Part shown: positions 1-5,951 of the stretch, in pieces
Numbering within the stretch: position 1 is the first letter of the stretch
Layout: each line of letters begins with the position of its first letter
Assembly: GCA_016234205.1 (NCBI GenBank)
Contig: JACRGN010000149.1
Coordinates: 1 to 7,614 of the forward strand
Direction of reading: 5' to 3'
Source of the DNA: Nitrospinota bacterium
GTDB taxonomy: Bacteria; Nitrospinota; Nitrospinia; UBA9942
Length of the DNA stretch: 7,614 nt
Translations under genes and position numbers: made by a program
The notes under the pieces: model-generated
Told to the model about the DNA's origin: nothing
The model's input: the letters and a program-made list of their open reading frames with translations, nothing else
The model's database searches: none

Positions 1-366
1 AAAATAGAGGCAGGGGCGGATATGTTTCTCATGTCTTCAAGATATGAGCCTTGCGGGCTTAATCAGCTTTACAGCCTCAAATATGGAACCATACCGATTG
101 TGAGGGGAACAGGGGGGCTGAACGATACAATTGAAAATTATAATCCTGTCAGGAGAAACGGCAATGGTTTCAAATTTACGGAGTATTCCTCAATGACACT
201 CCTTTCTACTATAAAAACGGCTTTAGATCTTTACAGAGACAAATCAGAGTGGAATAGACTGATGATAAATGCAATGGGTGAAGACTTCTCATGGAACCAC
301 TCGGCAAAGGAGTATGTGGAACTTTACCGAAAGGTAATAAATAAAAGAATAAAAAATAAATTTTAA
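1..366 (+). CDS. glgA: Glycogen synthase, C-terminal part (5' end outside window)
   Basis: The reading frame is open from base 1 and ends in TAA at 364-366, giving about 121 C-terminal residues of an enzyme that is normally around 480 long. The internal ATG at 22 is not a start, because the frame continues upstream with conserved residues (KIEAGADMFLMSSRYEP). The segment SRYEPCGLNQLYSLKYGT followed by P-V-R-TGGL-DT is the signature of bacterial GT5 starch/glycogen synthases; the Glu of EPCGL belongs to the nucleotide-sugar site. In this family the enzyme transfers glucose from ADP-glucose to the non-reducing end of a growing alpha-1,4-glucan in the cytoplasm. The last helix (SWNHSAKEYVELYRKV) is also typical. 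The final lysine-rich residues and the stop codon run into the CACAGAG-type repeat that follows, so the very end may have been reshaped by it. The family call is firm. Confidence 0.95.
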   Translation, partial: KIEAGADMFLMSSRYEPCGLNQLYSLKYGTIPIVRGTGGLNDTIENYNPVRRNGNGFKFTEYSSMTLLSTIKTALDLYRDKSEWNRLMINAMGEDFSWNHSAKEYVELYRKVINKRIKNKF

Positions 367-519
367 CCACAGAGACGCAGAGGCACAGAGAGAGACAAAA
401 GCAAAAAAGATTAAGGAGAAAGGGAGAAGATGGAGAAGAAAAAATAATTTTATTTTCTTAATTCTCCTTTCCTTTATTTCTCCCTATTGTTTTCTTCTGT
501 GTCTCCGTGCCTCTGTGGC
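363..519. repeat. Imperfect palindromic repeat, CACAGAG type, 8-base period
   Basis: The left arm (367-388, starting CCACAGAGACGCAGAGG) pairs with the right arm (497-518, ending GCCTCTGTGG) over 22 positions with about four mismatches. Both arms show an 8-base period: CACAGAGA / CGCAGAGG / CACAGAGA on the left and its complement on the right. The interior is purine-rich on the left (AAGGAGAA / AGGGAGAA) and pyrimidine-rich on the right (TTCTCCTTTCC), so pairing continues inward. The element fills the spacer between glgA and the kinase. It begins at the TTAACC that contains the glgA stop codon and ends about 20 bases before the kinase ATG. Related copies lie at 2455-2620 and 6275-6440. Whether it acts as a terminator, a mobile element or a nucleoid element cannot be told from sequence. 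Confidence 0.88.
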
Positions 520-538
520 AATTTTTTATAATTTCCTT

Positions 539-2458
539 ATGAGGGCAGTTAAATCAAAATCATACAGAAGGGGAAGAATAGCCGACATACAAAAGGTCAG
601 CGGGGAAAATTGGCTTGAAATCTTAAGTGAGGTAGGCAGGATAGCCGCACTGACATTAGAATTGGAGACAAGGCTCAATCTGATAGTTGAGCTAATTGCC
701 AGGCAAACAGGGTCGGATGCCTGCTCCATACTCCTCATGGATGAAGATAGAGAGAATCTCGTATTGAAGGCAACAAAGGGGCTTAATCCAATGTCAATCA
801 ATAAGGTCATACTCAAGGCAGGAGAGGGTATTACTGGACTGACTGCAAAAGAGATGAAGGTAATTGCCTCAAGGAATGCCTTAAATGACCCCCGCTCTGT
901 TTATTTTCCAGAAACATGGGAGGAGAGATTTAAATCTGTGCTGTCAGTTCCCATTATGGATAAAAATGACTGCATAGGGGTCATATATACACAGACTATA
1001 AGTGAAAAGGACTACACTGAAAATGACATAAGGCTTCTTACTACCATAGCAAACAACATCTCATGGATGATAAAAAATGCCCAGTTGTATGAGGAGGCAC
1101 GACAAAAGATAGCAGAGCTATCCATCCTTTATGAGATAAGTATGGCAATGCAGACCACTATCAACCTTGACAGATTGTTAAGAATAATTTTAAGCTGTGT
1201 TACAGTCGGAAGTGCCCTTGGATTTAACAGGGCGTCACTGTTTCTTGTTAACGAAAAGACAAATACCCTGCAGGGGATGATGGGGCTTGGACCCGATTCA
1301 GGAGAAGATGCGAGAGAGATATGGAACAAACTCACCGAGATTACAAACCTCTTTCAGTGGCTCACATCTCAGGGTGAGGCACTCGGAAAAAAGGAATCCA
1401 GTTTTGATAAATTTATTAAAAGCACAAGAATACCGATTACTCAAGACAGCGGCATACTGGCACTCACCGTCATAGAGAAAAAGCCGTTTAATATTAAAGA
1501 TGCCCGAAACGACCCAAGGGTAAATAAGGAGCTATTAGATAAGTTAGGTATAAATAGTTTTGCAACAGTTCCAATCATCACGAAAAATCAGGTTCTCGGC
1601 ACTATAGTTGTAGATAATATCTATACCAACAGGCCTATAAGGGATGAAGACCTACAATCACTTGTAAGATTTGCAACCCATGCAGGGTGGGCAATTGAAA
1701 ATGCAAGGCTCTTTTCTCAGTTAAGGGAGGCAAATAAAGATATCCTGATTGCAGAGCAGCAATTAATACAGTCAGAGAGGCTCTCGGCATTGGGACAGTT
1801 AGCGGCAGAGCTTGCACATGAAATAAAAAATCCGTTAGTCACAATCGGAGGATTTGCAAGGAGGCTTTCTGAAAAGACTGATTTCAGCCCTGAAGGGAAA
1901 AAATATACCGATATAATTATAAGCGAGGTTGAGAGGGTTGAAAAACTATTAAAGGACATACTTAATTATTCAAGGGATGTCAAACCCACTTTTTCTGATT
2001 ATAATATAAATACCCTGATAGATGAGGTATTATCATCTTATGAAAGGATATTCAGCGATAGCGGTGTGATTGTGAAAAAAGAATTATCTGTAAACATTTA
2101 TCCTTTGCACATTGACACCTCTCAAATAAAACAGGTGTTCCTTAATATCCTGTATAATGCAGTAGAGTGTATGACAGGAAAGGGAGGAGTTATAACAATA
2201 AAAACCGAACCTCTGTCGGGAGAAGAAGGGGTAACAATCAGTATCAGTGATACGGGTGGAGGAATACCTCCTGAAATACTGGATAATATATTTAATCCCT
2301 TCTTTACGACTAAGAGACAGGGGACAGGGCTTGGATTATCTCTAAGCAAAAAGATTATTGAGAGTCACGGCGGGACAATAGGTATAGACAACAGAACAGG
2401 TGAAGGGGCTACATTTATTATTAATCTGCCCCGAAGACAGAACAAAATCAAATCTTAA
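539..2458 (+). CDS. Soluble GAF-GAF sensor histidine kinase
   Basis: A cytoplasmic two-component sensor kinase of 639 residues from the ATG at 539. The frame extends to a GTG at 515, but that codon lies inside the palindromic repeat, so 539 is preferred; neither has a clear Shine-Dalgarno sequence. Numbered from 539, domain order is GAF 1 (about 45-185, with GEGITGL and SVLSVPI), GAF 2 (about 208-392, ending FATVPI..GTIVVDN), HisKA with phospho-acceptor His427 in AELAHEIKNPL, and HATPase_c with the N box (NILYNAVE, about 536-543), G1 box DTGGGIP (571-577) and G2 box GTGLGLSLS (595-603). All catalytic boxes look intact. No transmembrane segment or signal peptide is visible, so it should sense an intracellular signal; the GAF ligand is unknown. 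The receiver-only regulator 200 bases downstream is the natural phosphorylation partner, by inference. The stop codon lies within the TTAACC start of the next repeat. Confidence 0.93.
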   Translation: MRAVKSKSYRRGRIADIQKVSGENWLEILSEVGRIAALTLELETRLNLIVELIARQTGSDACSILLMDEDRENLVLKATKGLNPMSINKVILKAGEGITGLTAKEMKVIASRNALNDPRSVYFPETWEERFKSVLSVPIMDKNDCIGVIYTQTISEKDYTENDIRLLTTIANNISWMIKNAQLYEEARQKIAELSILYEISMAMQTTINLDRLLRIILSCVTVGSALGFNRASLFLVNEKTNTLQGMMGLGPDSGEDAREIWNKLTEITNLFQWLTSQGEALGKKESSFDKFIKSTRIPITQDSGILALTVIEKKPFNIKDARNDPRVNKELLDKLGINSFATVPIITKNQVLGTIVVDNIYTNRPIRDEDLQSLVRFATHAGWAIENARLFSQLREANKDILIAEQQLIQSERLSALGQLAAELAHEIKNPLVTIGGFARRLSEKTDFSPEGKKYTDIIISEVERVEKLLKDILNYSRDVKPTFSDYNINTLIDEVLSSYERIFSDSGVIVKKELSVNIYPLHIDTSQIKQVFLNILYNAVECMTGKGGVITIKTEPLSGEEGVTISISDTGGGIPPEILDNIFNPFFTTKRQGTGLGLSLSKKIIESHGGTIGIDNRTGEGATFIINLPRRQNKIKS

Positions 2459-2620
2459 CCACAGAGACACAGAGAAAGACTTAAAAATAAAGACACTGAA
2501 AGACACAGATAAATTATGATTGGCACAGAAAAAAGAGTCTTGAAAATCATAAATAATCAGTGTAAATCTGTATCAAAAAAGATTAGTTTTTTTCTCTGTG
2601 CCTCAGTGCCTCTGTGGTTT
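2455..2620. repeat. Imperfect palindromic repeat, CACAGAG type, with a second palindrome nested inside
   Basis: The outer left arm starts TTAACCACAGAGACACAGAG at 2455 and pairs with the right arm ending GCCTCTGTGGTT (2594-2619). Reverse-complementing the right arm gives AACCACAGAGGCACTGAG, which differs from the left arm at only two of 18 positions. It is the same family as the elements at 363-519 and 6275-6440. The TAA stop of the kinase gene (2456-2458) is part of its conserved TTAACC edge. The right edge is followed by TTATAATTTCCTTA, the same sequence that follows the right edge of the 363-519 copy (TTATAATTTCCTTA at 526-539), so the repeat or its flank extends to there. The interior holds a different palindrome, listed separately. 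Confidence 0.88.
2502..2574. repeat. Inner palindrome, ACACAGAT type, nested in the CACAGAG element
   Basis: GACACAGAT at 2502-2510 pairs with ATCTGTATC at 2566-2574 (one mismatch). Slightly offset inner arms, TTATGATT near 2514-2521 and AATCATAA near 2545-2552, can also pair. A longer relative occupies the same nested position at 6319-6399. The arrangement, one repeat family inside another at the same place in two copies, suggests either sequential insertion or propagation of an already composite element. Confidence 0.75.
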
Positions 2621-2657
2621 ATAATTTCCTTAACAGGAATAAAAAATGGGAGGAGTT

Positions 2658-3041
2658 ATGACAAGAAAGAAAATACTTGTAGTTGATGATGAGGAGAATA
2701 TAAGGATACTCTACAGCGAGGAACTTCAGGATGAGGGTTATGATGTAATTACAGCCTCAAACGCAGAGGATGCAGACATAAAAATAAAGGAATCAAATCC
2801 TGACCTGATTACACTTGATATAAAAATGCCCGGAATGGATGGCATTGAACTCTTGAGAAAATTAAGAGAATATGATAAAAATATACCTATAGTCATGTGT
2901 TCTGCATACAGCGACTATAAACAGGACTTCAGAACATGGGCATCAGAGGCTTATATAATAAAATCATCCGATATGCTTGAACTTAAGTCAACAATAAGAG
3001 AGATATTTAAAAAAAGAGAAGTTGGGAAGTTGGGAGATTGA
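2658..3041 (+). CDS. Single-domain response regulator (receiver only)
   Basis: A CheY-like receiver of 127 residues from the ATG at 2658, which is preceded by GGAGGAG (2649-2655). An in-frame ATG at 2646 has its own AGGAA (2635-2639) and would add four residues (MGGV). I prefer 2658 because the M-x-R/K-K-K-I-L-V-V-D-D opening is usual for the family; 2646 stays possible. Receiver residues are complete, numbered from 2658: acidic pair Asp10-Asp11, phospho-acceptor Asp54 in LDIKMPGMDG, Ser82 in CSAYSD at the switch position, and Lys102 in AYIIKSS. No DNA-binding or enzymatic output domain follows, so it must work through protein contacts or as a phosphorelay step. The upstream kinase is the likely donor. 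The last residues (REVGKLGD) are encoded by the start of a short-period repeat, so the tail looks repeat-derived. Confidence 0.92.
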   Translation: MTRKKILVVDDEENIRILYSEELQDEGYDVITASNAEDADIKIKESNPDLITLDIKMPGMDGIELLRKLREYDKNIPIVMCSAYSDYKQDFRTWASEAYIIKSSDMLELKSTIREIFKKREVGKLGD

Positions 3042-3091
3042 GAAGTTAAGATATTTTCCTATCTTCTTATCTTCTTGCTTTCTTAACTTCT
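3020..3091. repeat. Palindromic repeat, GAAGTTAAG type, 8-base period, overlapping the receiver gene end
   Basis: An 11-base perfect arm AGAAGTTAAGA (3041-3051) pairs with TCTTAACTTCT (3081-3091). Upstream of the left arm the unit is repeated with an 8-base period (GAAGTTGG, GAAGTTGG), and the inner right side repeats TCTTCTTA / TCTTCTTG / CTTTCTTA. It therefore has the same design as the CACAGAG elements with an unrelated unit. The left end codes for the last residues of the receiver protein. The right end stops just short of the Shine-Dalgarno of the USP gene, leaving that site intact. Confidence 0.8.
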
Positions 3092-3098
3092 ATTACTT

Positions 3099-3108
3099 GA
3101 GGAGGGGG
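3099..3108 (+). promoter_or_regulatory. Strong ribosome binding site for the USP gene
   Basis: GAGGAGGGGG sits a few bases before the ATG at 3112. It is one of only two extended Shine-Dalgarno sequences seen in the window (the other precedes the 20-codon ORF) and it fixes the start of the USP gene. Several neighbouring genes whose starts abut repeats have none. Confidence 0.8.
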
Positions 3109-3111
3109 TAA

Positions 3112-4317
3112 ATGACATCTACGCAATTTAAAACCATATTGATTCCTGTGGACAACTCTGAACATTCAAACTTTGCCATAGACATGGGAATTTCCATTGC
3201 CAAGAAGTTCAATTCCACACTCATAGGCAACCATGTATATGCCGCAAGGCTGCATGACCAGAGGTTCACACAGATGGAGAACGGCCTTCCACCTGAGTAT
3301 CAGGAGCCTCAGGAATTAGAGAGACAAAGGAATATCCATGACTCACTCATAACAAAGGGGCTTCAAATCATATCAGACTCCTATCTTGATTACTTTGAAA
3401 AAAGGTGCAAGGAGGCAGGTGTCTCTTTCCAGCGTAAAGCGTTAGAAGGAAAGAATTACTCACAAATTGTCCAAGATATAAACGATAACAACTACAATCT
3501 GGTAATAATGGGCGCCCTTGGACTTGGTGCATTAAAGAGAAGCGTCATAGGGAGTGTCCCATCAAGGGTAGTCAGGAGGTCTAAAAGCAATATCCTCATT
3601 ATAAAAAAGCCCGTGGATTGGAATAGAAAGATTATTGTTGCTGTAGATGGAAGCCCTCAATCCTTTGCCGCAGTCAAAACTTGTGTCTCCCTTGCGAAGA
3701 CATTTAACATTCCCCTATTGGCGGTTGCCGTATTTGACCCCCAATTTCATATAGTGGCATTCAGGAGTATTGCCGGGGTCCTGTCAGAGGAGGCAGGAAA
3801 GCTCTTTAGATTTAAAGAGCAGGAGAAGCTGCATGACGAAATAATTGACAAGGGACTTGAAAAGATATATCAGGGGCATTTGGACAATGCAAAAAAAATC
3901 GCAAAAGATGAAGGGCTTGAGATAAATACTGTTCTTTTATCAGGCAGACCATTTGACAAGGTATTGGAGTATGTAGAAAATGAGAATCCTTCATTAGTGG
4001 CAGTCGGCAAGCTCGGTTATCATACGGATAACGGACTTGATTTAGGCTCAATGACAGAGAATCTCCTCCTTCAATCACAATGCAATCTCCTCATTGTTAC
4101 AGAAGGGCATATATTAAAAGAAGACAGAAGTCAGAAGACAGAAGTCAGAAGTCAGGAATTGCCGTGGACAAAGGAAGCATTAACCCGTCTTGAGAGGGTG
4201 CCTCCTTTTGCGAGAAACATGGCAAAAAAGGCAATAATAGGTTATGCTATAGAAAAGGGATATAAAGAGATTACAGAGGAGGTTTTGTTAGAGGCAAGAG
4301 AAAGGATGGGGATGTAG
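3112..4317 (+). CDS. Tandem universal stress protein (two USP domains) with C-terminal PCP_red-like domain
   Basis: A 401-residue cytoplasmic protein. USP domain 1 spans about 5-167 (opening KTILIPVDNSEHS) and domain 2 about 172-332 (opening RKIIVAVDGSPQS). Both carry the complete ATP-binding signature G-2x-G-9x-G-S: Gly134/Gly137/Gly147-Ser148 and Gly299/Gly302/Gly312-Ser313, so both are predicted nucleotide-binding UspA-type folds. Residues from about Trp352 to the end (W-T-K-E-A, then V-P-P-F-A-R, G-Y-A and E-I-T) match the PCP_red pattern known from the C-terminus of light-independent protochlorophyllide reductase subunit B. Here the domain is detached from any reductase; its role is unknown. 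The linker at about 337-349 is encoded by a 14-base tandem repeat. The next protein downstream ends in a similar domain, which suggests a shared partner or ligand. USP calls are firm; the PCP_red call is good but made by eye. Confidence 0.9.
   Translation: MTSTQFKTILIPVDNSEHSNFAIDMGISIAKKFNSTLIGNHVYAARLHDQRFTQMENGLPPEYQEPQELERQRNIHDSLITKGLQIISDSYLDYFEKRCKEAGVSFQRKALEGKNYSQIVQDINDNNYNLVIMGALGLGALKRSVIGSVPSRVVRRSKSNILIIKKPVDWNRKIIVAVDGSPQSFAAVKTCVSLAKTFNIPLLAVAVFDPQFHIVAFRSIAGVLSEEAGKLFRFKEQEKLHDEIIDKGLEKIYQGHLDNAKKIAKDEGLEINTVLLSGRPFDKVLEYVENENPSLVAVGKLGYHTDNGLDLGSMTENLLLQSQCNLLIVTEGHILKEDRSQKTEVRSQELPWTKEALTRLERVPPFARNMAKKAIIGYAIEKGYKEITEEVLLEARERMGM
4122..4155. repeat. In-gene tandem repeat (14 bases x 2, plus a partial), made of 7-base units
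   Basis: AGACAGAAGTCAGA occurs at 4122-4135 and again, identical, at 4136-4149, followed by a partial unit (AGTCAG). Each 14-mer splits into the related heptads AGACAGA and AGTCAGA. Because 14 is not a multiple of three, the two copies are read in different frames, yet neither gives a stop. The stretch encodes the polar linker E-D-R-S-Q-K-T-E-V-R-S-Q between USP domain 2 and the PCP_red-like tail. Confidence 0.85.
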
Positions 4318-4320
4318 GGA

Positions 4321-4398
4321 TTGACTATTGAAAATTGAAAATTGAAGAATTAAGGAATCCCTTTCAATCGTCAATCTTCAATTGTCAATCTTCAATTG
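4321..4398. repeat. Palindromic repeat, ATTGAA/TTCAAT type, 7-base period
   Basis: The left half reads as heptads ATTGAAA, ATTGAAA, ATTGAAG, AATTAAG (about 4328-4354). The right half is a perfect 14-base tandem TCAATCTTCAATTG at 4371-4384 and 4385-4398. The left AATTGAAGA (4340-4348) is complementary to TCTTCAATT at both 4375-4383 and 4389-4397. The element fills the whole spacer between the USP gene and the radical SAM gene and ends four bases before the ATG at 4403, leaving no Shine-Dalgarno there. Confidence 0.85.
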
Positions 4399-4402
4399 AA
4401 TT

Positions 4403-5794
4403 ATGGATAATAGTAAATTTATCCCGAGATTACTATTCTGGGAGACAACCAGGGGATGCAACCTGAAGTGCCTTCACTGCAGGGCAGTCCCTGAGATGAT
4501 GACCTCAAAAGAGGATTTATCAACGGAAGAGGGATTTAGACTGATAGACCAGATTGTAGAGTTCTCAAATCCGATACTCGTACTGTCTGGCGGTGAGCCT
4601 CTCTACAGGAGGGATATATTTGATTTGGCGACATACGGCATAAACAAGGGGCTGAGACTTTCACTCGCTACAAACGGGACACTGATAGACAGTAAGATGG
4701 CGGATAAGATACGGGATACAGGTTTTGCCCGTGTGGCAATAAGCCTTGACGGCGGGAATGCCGCAACGCATGATAAATTCAGGGCAATCCCAGGTTCATT
4801 TAATAAGGCAGTTGAGGGGATAAAAAATCTGATAGACCGGGGTGTATCTGCACAGATAAATACAACCATCGCAAAACATAACTATAAAGAACTGCCGGAA
4901 ATCCTGGATTTGGCTTTAAAACTCGGTGTTGATGCACTCCATACATTCTTATTAGTTCCAGTAGGGTGCGGTGTTGATATTGCCGAAGACCAGATGGTCA
5001 GTGCGGATGTCTATGAAGAGATACTCAACTGGTTTTATGACCAGTCAAAGCTTCATCCTATTGATTTAAAGGCCACATGCGCCCCTCATTATTTCAGGGT
5101 AAGGGCAGAGAGGATACTTGAGGAGAAAAAGGCAGGGCTCAAGCCGACACCCTTTATACCCCACGGCACAAGATTAAAGGCAGGTCATGTTGATAAGGTA
5201 ACAATACCCAAATCAGCAGGGATGGTAAAGGCTTCTACACATGGGCTTTCTGCCATGACAAAGGGCTGTCTTGCAGGGACAGGCGTATGCTTTATCTCTC
5301 ATAAAGGGGAGGTCTTCCCATGCGGTTATCTGCCCGCAAAGGCAGGAGATGTCAGAAAGGAACAGTTTAAAGATATTTGGCACTTCTCCAGGGTATTCGG
5401 CAATCTGAGAAATCCTGACCTGCTTAAAGGGAAATGCGGTATTTGCGAGTTTAAACATATATGCCTTGGGTGCAGGGCAAGGGCATACAGTGCCACAGGC
5501 GACTATCTGGATGAAGAACCATTTTGCTCTTACAACCCTTCTGATAAAAATGTAGAGCGAGGCTTCAGCCTCGCGGATGTAGAATCAGCACATACTGAGG
5601 CTGAGGGTGTTATGCCTGAATTCAGCCTGTCATGGAGCGGGGATGCAAAAGGTATTATCGCAAAAATCCCATTCTTTATCAGAAAGACAGTAGTAAAAAA
5701 TGTTGAGGATTATGCCAAAACAAACAATATCGCTGATATAACCGTTGATGTAGTTAAAAAGATAAGAGAGATGAAAGGAGGTGAAGCAAGATGA
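4403..5794 (+). CDS. AhbD/NirJ-like radical SAM protein (probable tetrapyrrole-modifying enzyme) with C-terminal PCP_red-like domain
   Basis: A 463-residue radical SAM enzyme. Cys19, Cys23 and Cys26 (CNLKCLHC) form the CxxxCxxC site for the SAM-binding [4Fe-4S] cluster, and SGGEP (62-66) is the SAM-contact motif. A SPASM-like cysteine set follows: Cys289, Cys296, Cys307, Cys345, Cys348, Cys354, Cys357 and Cys375, within K-G-C-L-A-G, F-P-C-G-Y-L-P, G-K-C-G-I-C-E and G-C-R-A-R-A-Y. This arrangement, with the WETTRGCNLKCLHCRA opening, is closest in my recollection to AhbD, the iron-coproporphyrin III decarboxylase (heme b synthase) of the alternative heme pathway, and its NirJ relatives. I give no gene symbol because paralogues share these motifs. 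From Trp411 onward a PCP_red-like domain is appended, which accounts for much of the extra length. The linker contains a hairpin repeat. The start at 4403 has no Shine-Dalgarno and abuts a palindrome. The TGA overlaps the next ATG. Confidence 0.85.
   Translation: MDNSKFIPRLLFWETTRGCNLKCLHCRAVPEMMTSKEDLSTEEGFRLIDQIVEFSNPILVLSGGEPLYRRDIFDLATYGINKGLRLSLATNGTLIDSKMADKIRDTGFARVAISLDGGNAATHDKFRAIPGSFNKAVEGIKNLIDRGVSAQINTTIAKHNYKELPEILDLALKLGVDALHTFLLVPVGCGVDIAEDQMVSADVYEEILNWFYDQSKLHPIDLKATCAPHYFRVRAERILEEKKAGLKPTPFIPHGTRLKAGHVDKVTIPKSAGMVKASTHGLSAMTKGCLAGTGVCFISHKGEVFPCGYLPAKAGDVRKEQFKDIWHFSRVFGNLRNPDLLKGKCGICEFKHICLGCRARAYSATGDYLDEEPFCSYNPSDKNVERGFSLADVESAHTEAEGVMPEFSLSWSGDAKGIIAKIPFFIRKTVVKNVEDYAKTNNIADITVDVVKKIREMKGGEAR
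5557..5574. repeat. In-gene perfect hairpin repeat GCGAGGC-TTCA-GCCTCGC
   Basis: Seven-base perfect arms GCGAGGC (5557-5563) and GCCTCGC (5568-5574) flank a TTCA loop. It is read in frame as V-E-R-G-F-S-L-A-D, about residues 385-391 of the radical SAM protein, between the last cysteine of the Fe-S domain (Cys375) and the PCP_red-like tail (Trp411). It is locally far more GC-rich than its surroundings, as expected for a dispersed REP-like palindrome. Whether it is dispersed in this genome cannot be seen here, since only one copy lies in the window. Confidence 0.75.
5776..5784 (+). promoter_or_regulatory. Near-perfect Shine-Dalgarno (AGGAGGTGA) for the 20-codon ORF
   Basis: AGGAGGTGA is complementary to the 3' end of 16S rRNA over nine bases. 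GGAGG ends nine bases before the ATG at 5791. It lies inside the last codons of the radical SAM gene (K-G-G-E-A-R). It is the best ribosome binding site in the window and would be hard to explain unless a gene starts at 5791. Confidence 0.85.
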
Positions 5795-5853
5795 GGATAA
5801 AAAAGGTGGCAAAGGTATCAAAGGGTCTTTGCAAATGCAAAGGCTCATGTTGA
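5791..5853 (+). CDS. 20-residue basic, cysteine-tailed peptide; candidate radical SAM substrate (RiPP-like precursor)
   Basis: ATG at 5791-5793 overlaps the TGA (5792-5794) of the radical SAM gene as ATGA, giving translational coupling, and an AGGAGGTGA site precedes it. The product is 20 residues ending at TGA 5851-5853: a lysine-rich, glycine-poor first half (M-R-I-K-K-V-A-K-V-S-K-G) and a tail reading L-CKCKGSC, with three cysteines in seven residues and Cys at the C-terminus. There is no signal peptide or membrane segment. I do not recognise a named family. Size, coupling to a radical SAM gene and position upstream of a second radical SAM gene with an RRE-like N-terminus fit a ribosomally made peptide modified on its cysteines, or a small metal/Fe-S-binding peptide. 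It could instead be a regulatory coupling peptide. Translation looks likely; the function is inference. Confidence 0.7.
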   Translation: MRIKKVAKVSKGLCKCKGSC

Positions 5854-5860
5854 AGAACTT

Positions 5861-5940
5861 TGGCCACGAATGACACGAATTTTCACGAATTAAATCAAGA
5901 AAAAATATCTTAGTGTTTATTCGTGTTAATTCGTGGCTAA
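5861..5940. repeat. Palindromic repeat, CCACGAAT type, about 9-10-base period
   Basis: GCCACGAAT (5863-5871) pairs perfectly with ATTCGTGGC (5929-5937). CACGAAT recurs three times on the left (CCACGAATG, ACACGAATTT, TCACGAATT) and its complement recurs on the right (TTATTCGTG, TTAATTCGTGG). It fills the spacer between the 20-codon ORF and the 106-codon gene and ends about 12 bases before the ATG at 5952. It is a different sequence family with the same architecture as the other spacer elements. Confidence 0.85.
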
Positions 5941-5951
5941 TTTAATCAAAA

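Noticed and set aside
22..366. Complete small gene starting at ATG 22
   Set aside because: The frame is open from base 1 and the upstream residues continue the glycogen synthase sequence, so the gene is cut by the window edge.
515..538. In-frame GTG at 515 as the kinase start
   Set aside because: The GTG and following residues lie in the conserved arm and flank of the CACAGAG repeat, and there is no ribosome binding site; the ATG at 539 is the simpler start.
526..816. Antisense reading frame of 96 codons opposite the kinase
   Set aside because: It lies wholly opposite a well-conserved kinase coding region and has no recognisable domain; the same applies to the other antisense frames in the window.
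2455..2620. Spacer palindromes as simple rho-independent terminators
   Set aside because: The arms are long, imperfect and lack a compact GC stem followed directly by a T-run; termination is possible but is not what their structure mainly indicates.
4403..5794. Calling this gene AhbC or a true protochlorophyllide reductase subunit
   Set aside because: The CNLKCLHCRA opening and the G-C-R-A-R-A-Y region look closer to AhbD/NirJ than AhbC, and the PCP_red resemblance is limited to the last 50 residues with no nitrogenase-like core.
5827..5842. Palindrome CTTTGCA-AA-TGCAAAG inside the 20-codon ORF as a regulatory hairpin
   Set aside because: It arises from the doubled TGC AAA codons for C-K-C-K plus flanking bases, the arms are AT-rich and the two-base loop is too tight; coding is the better explanation.
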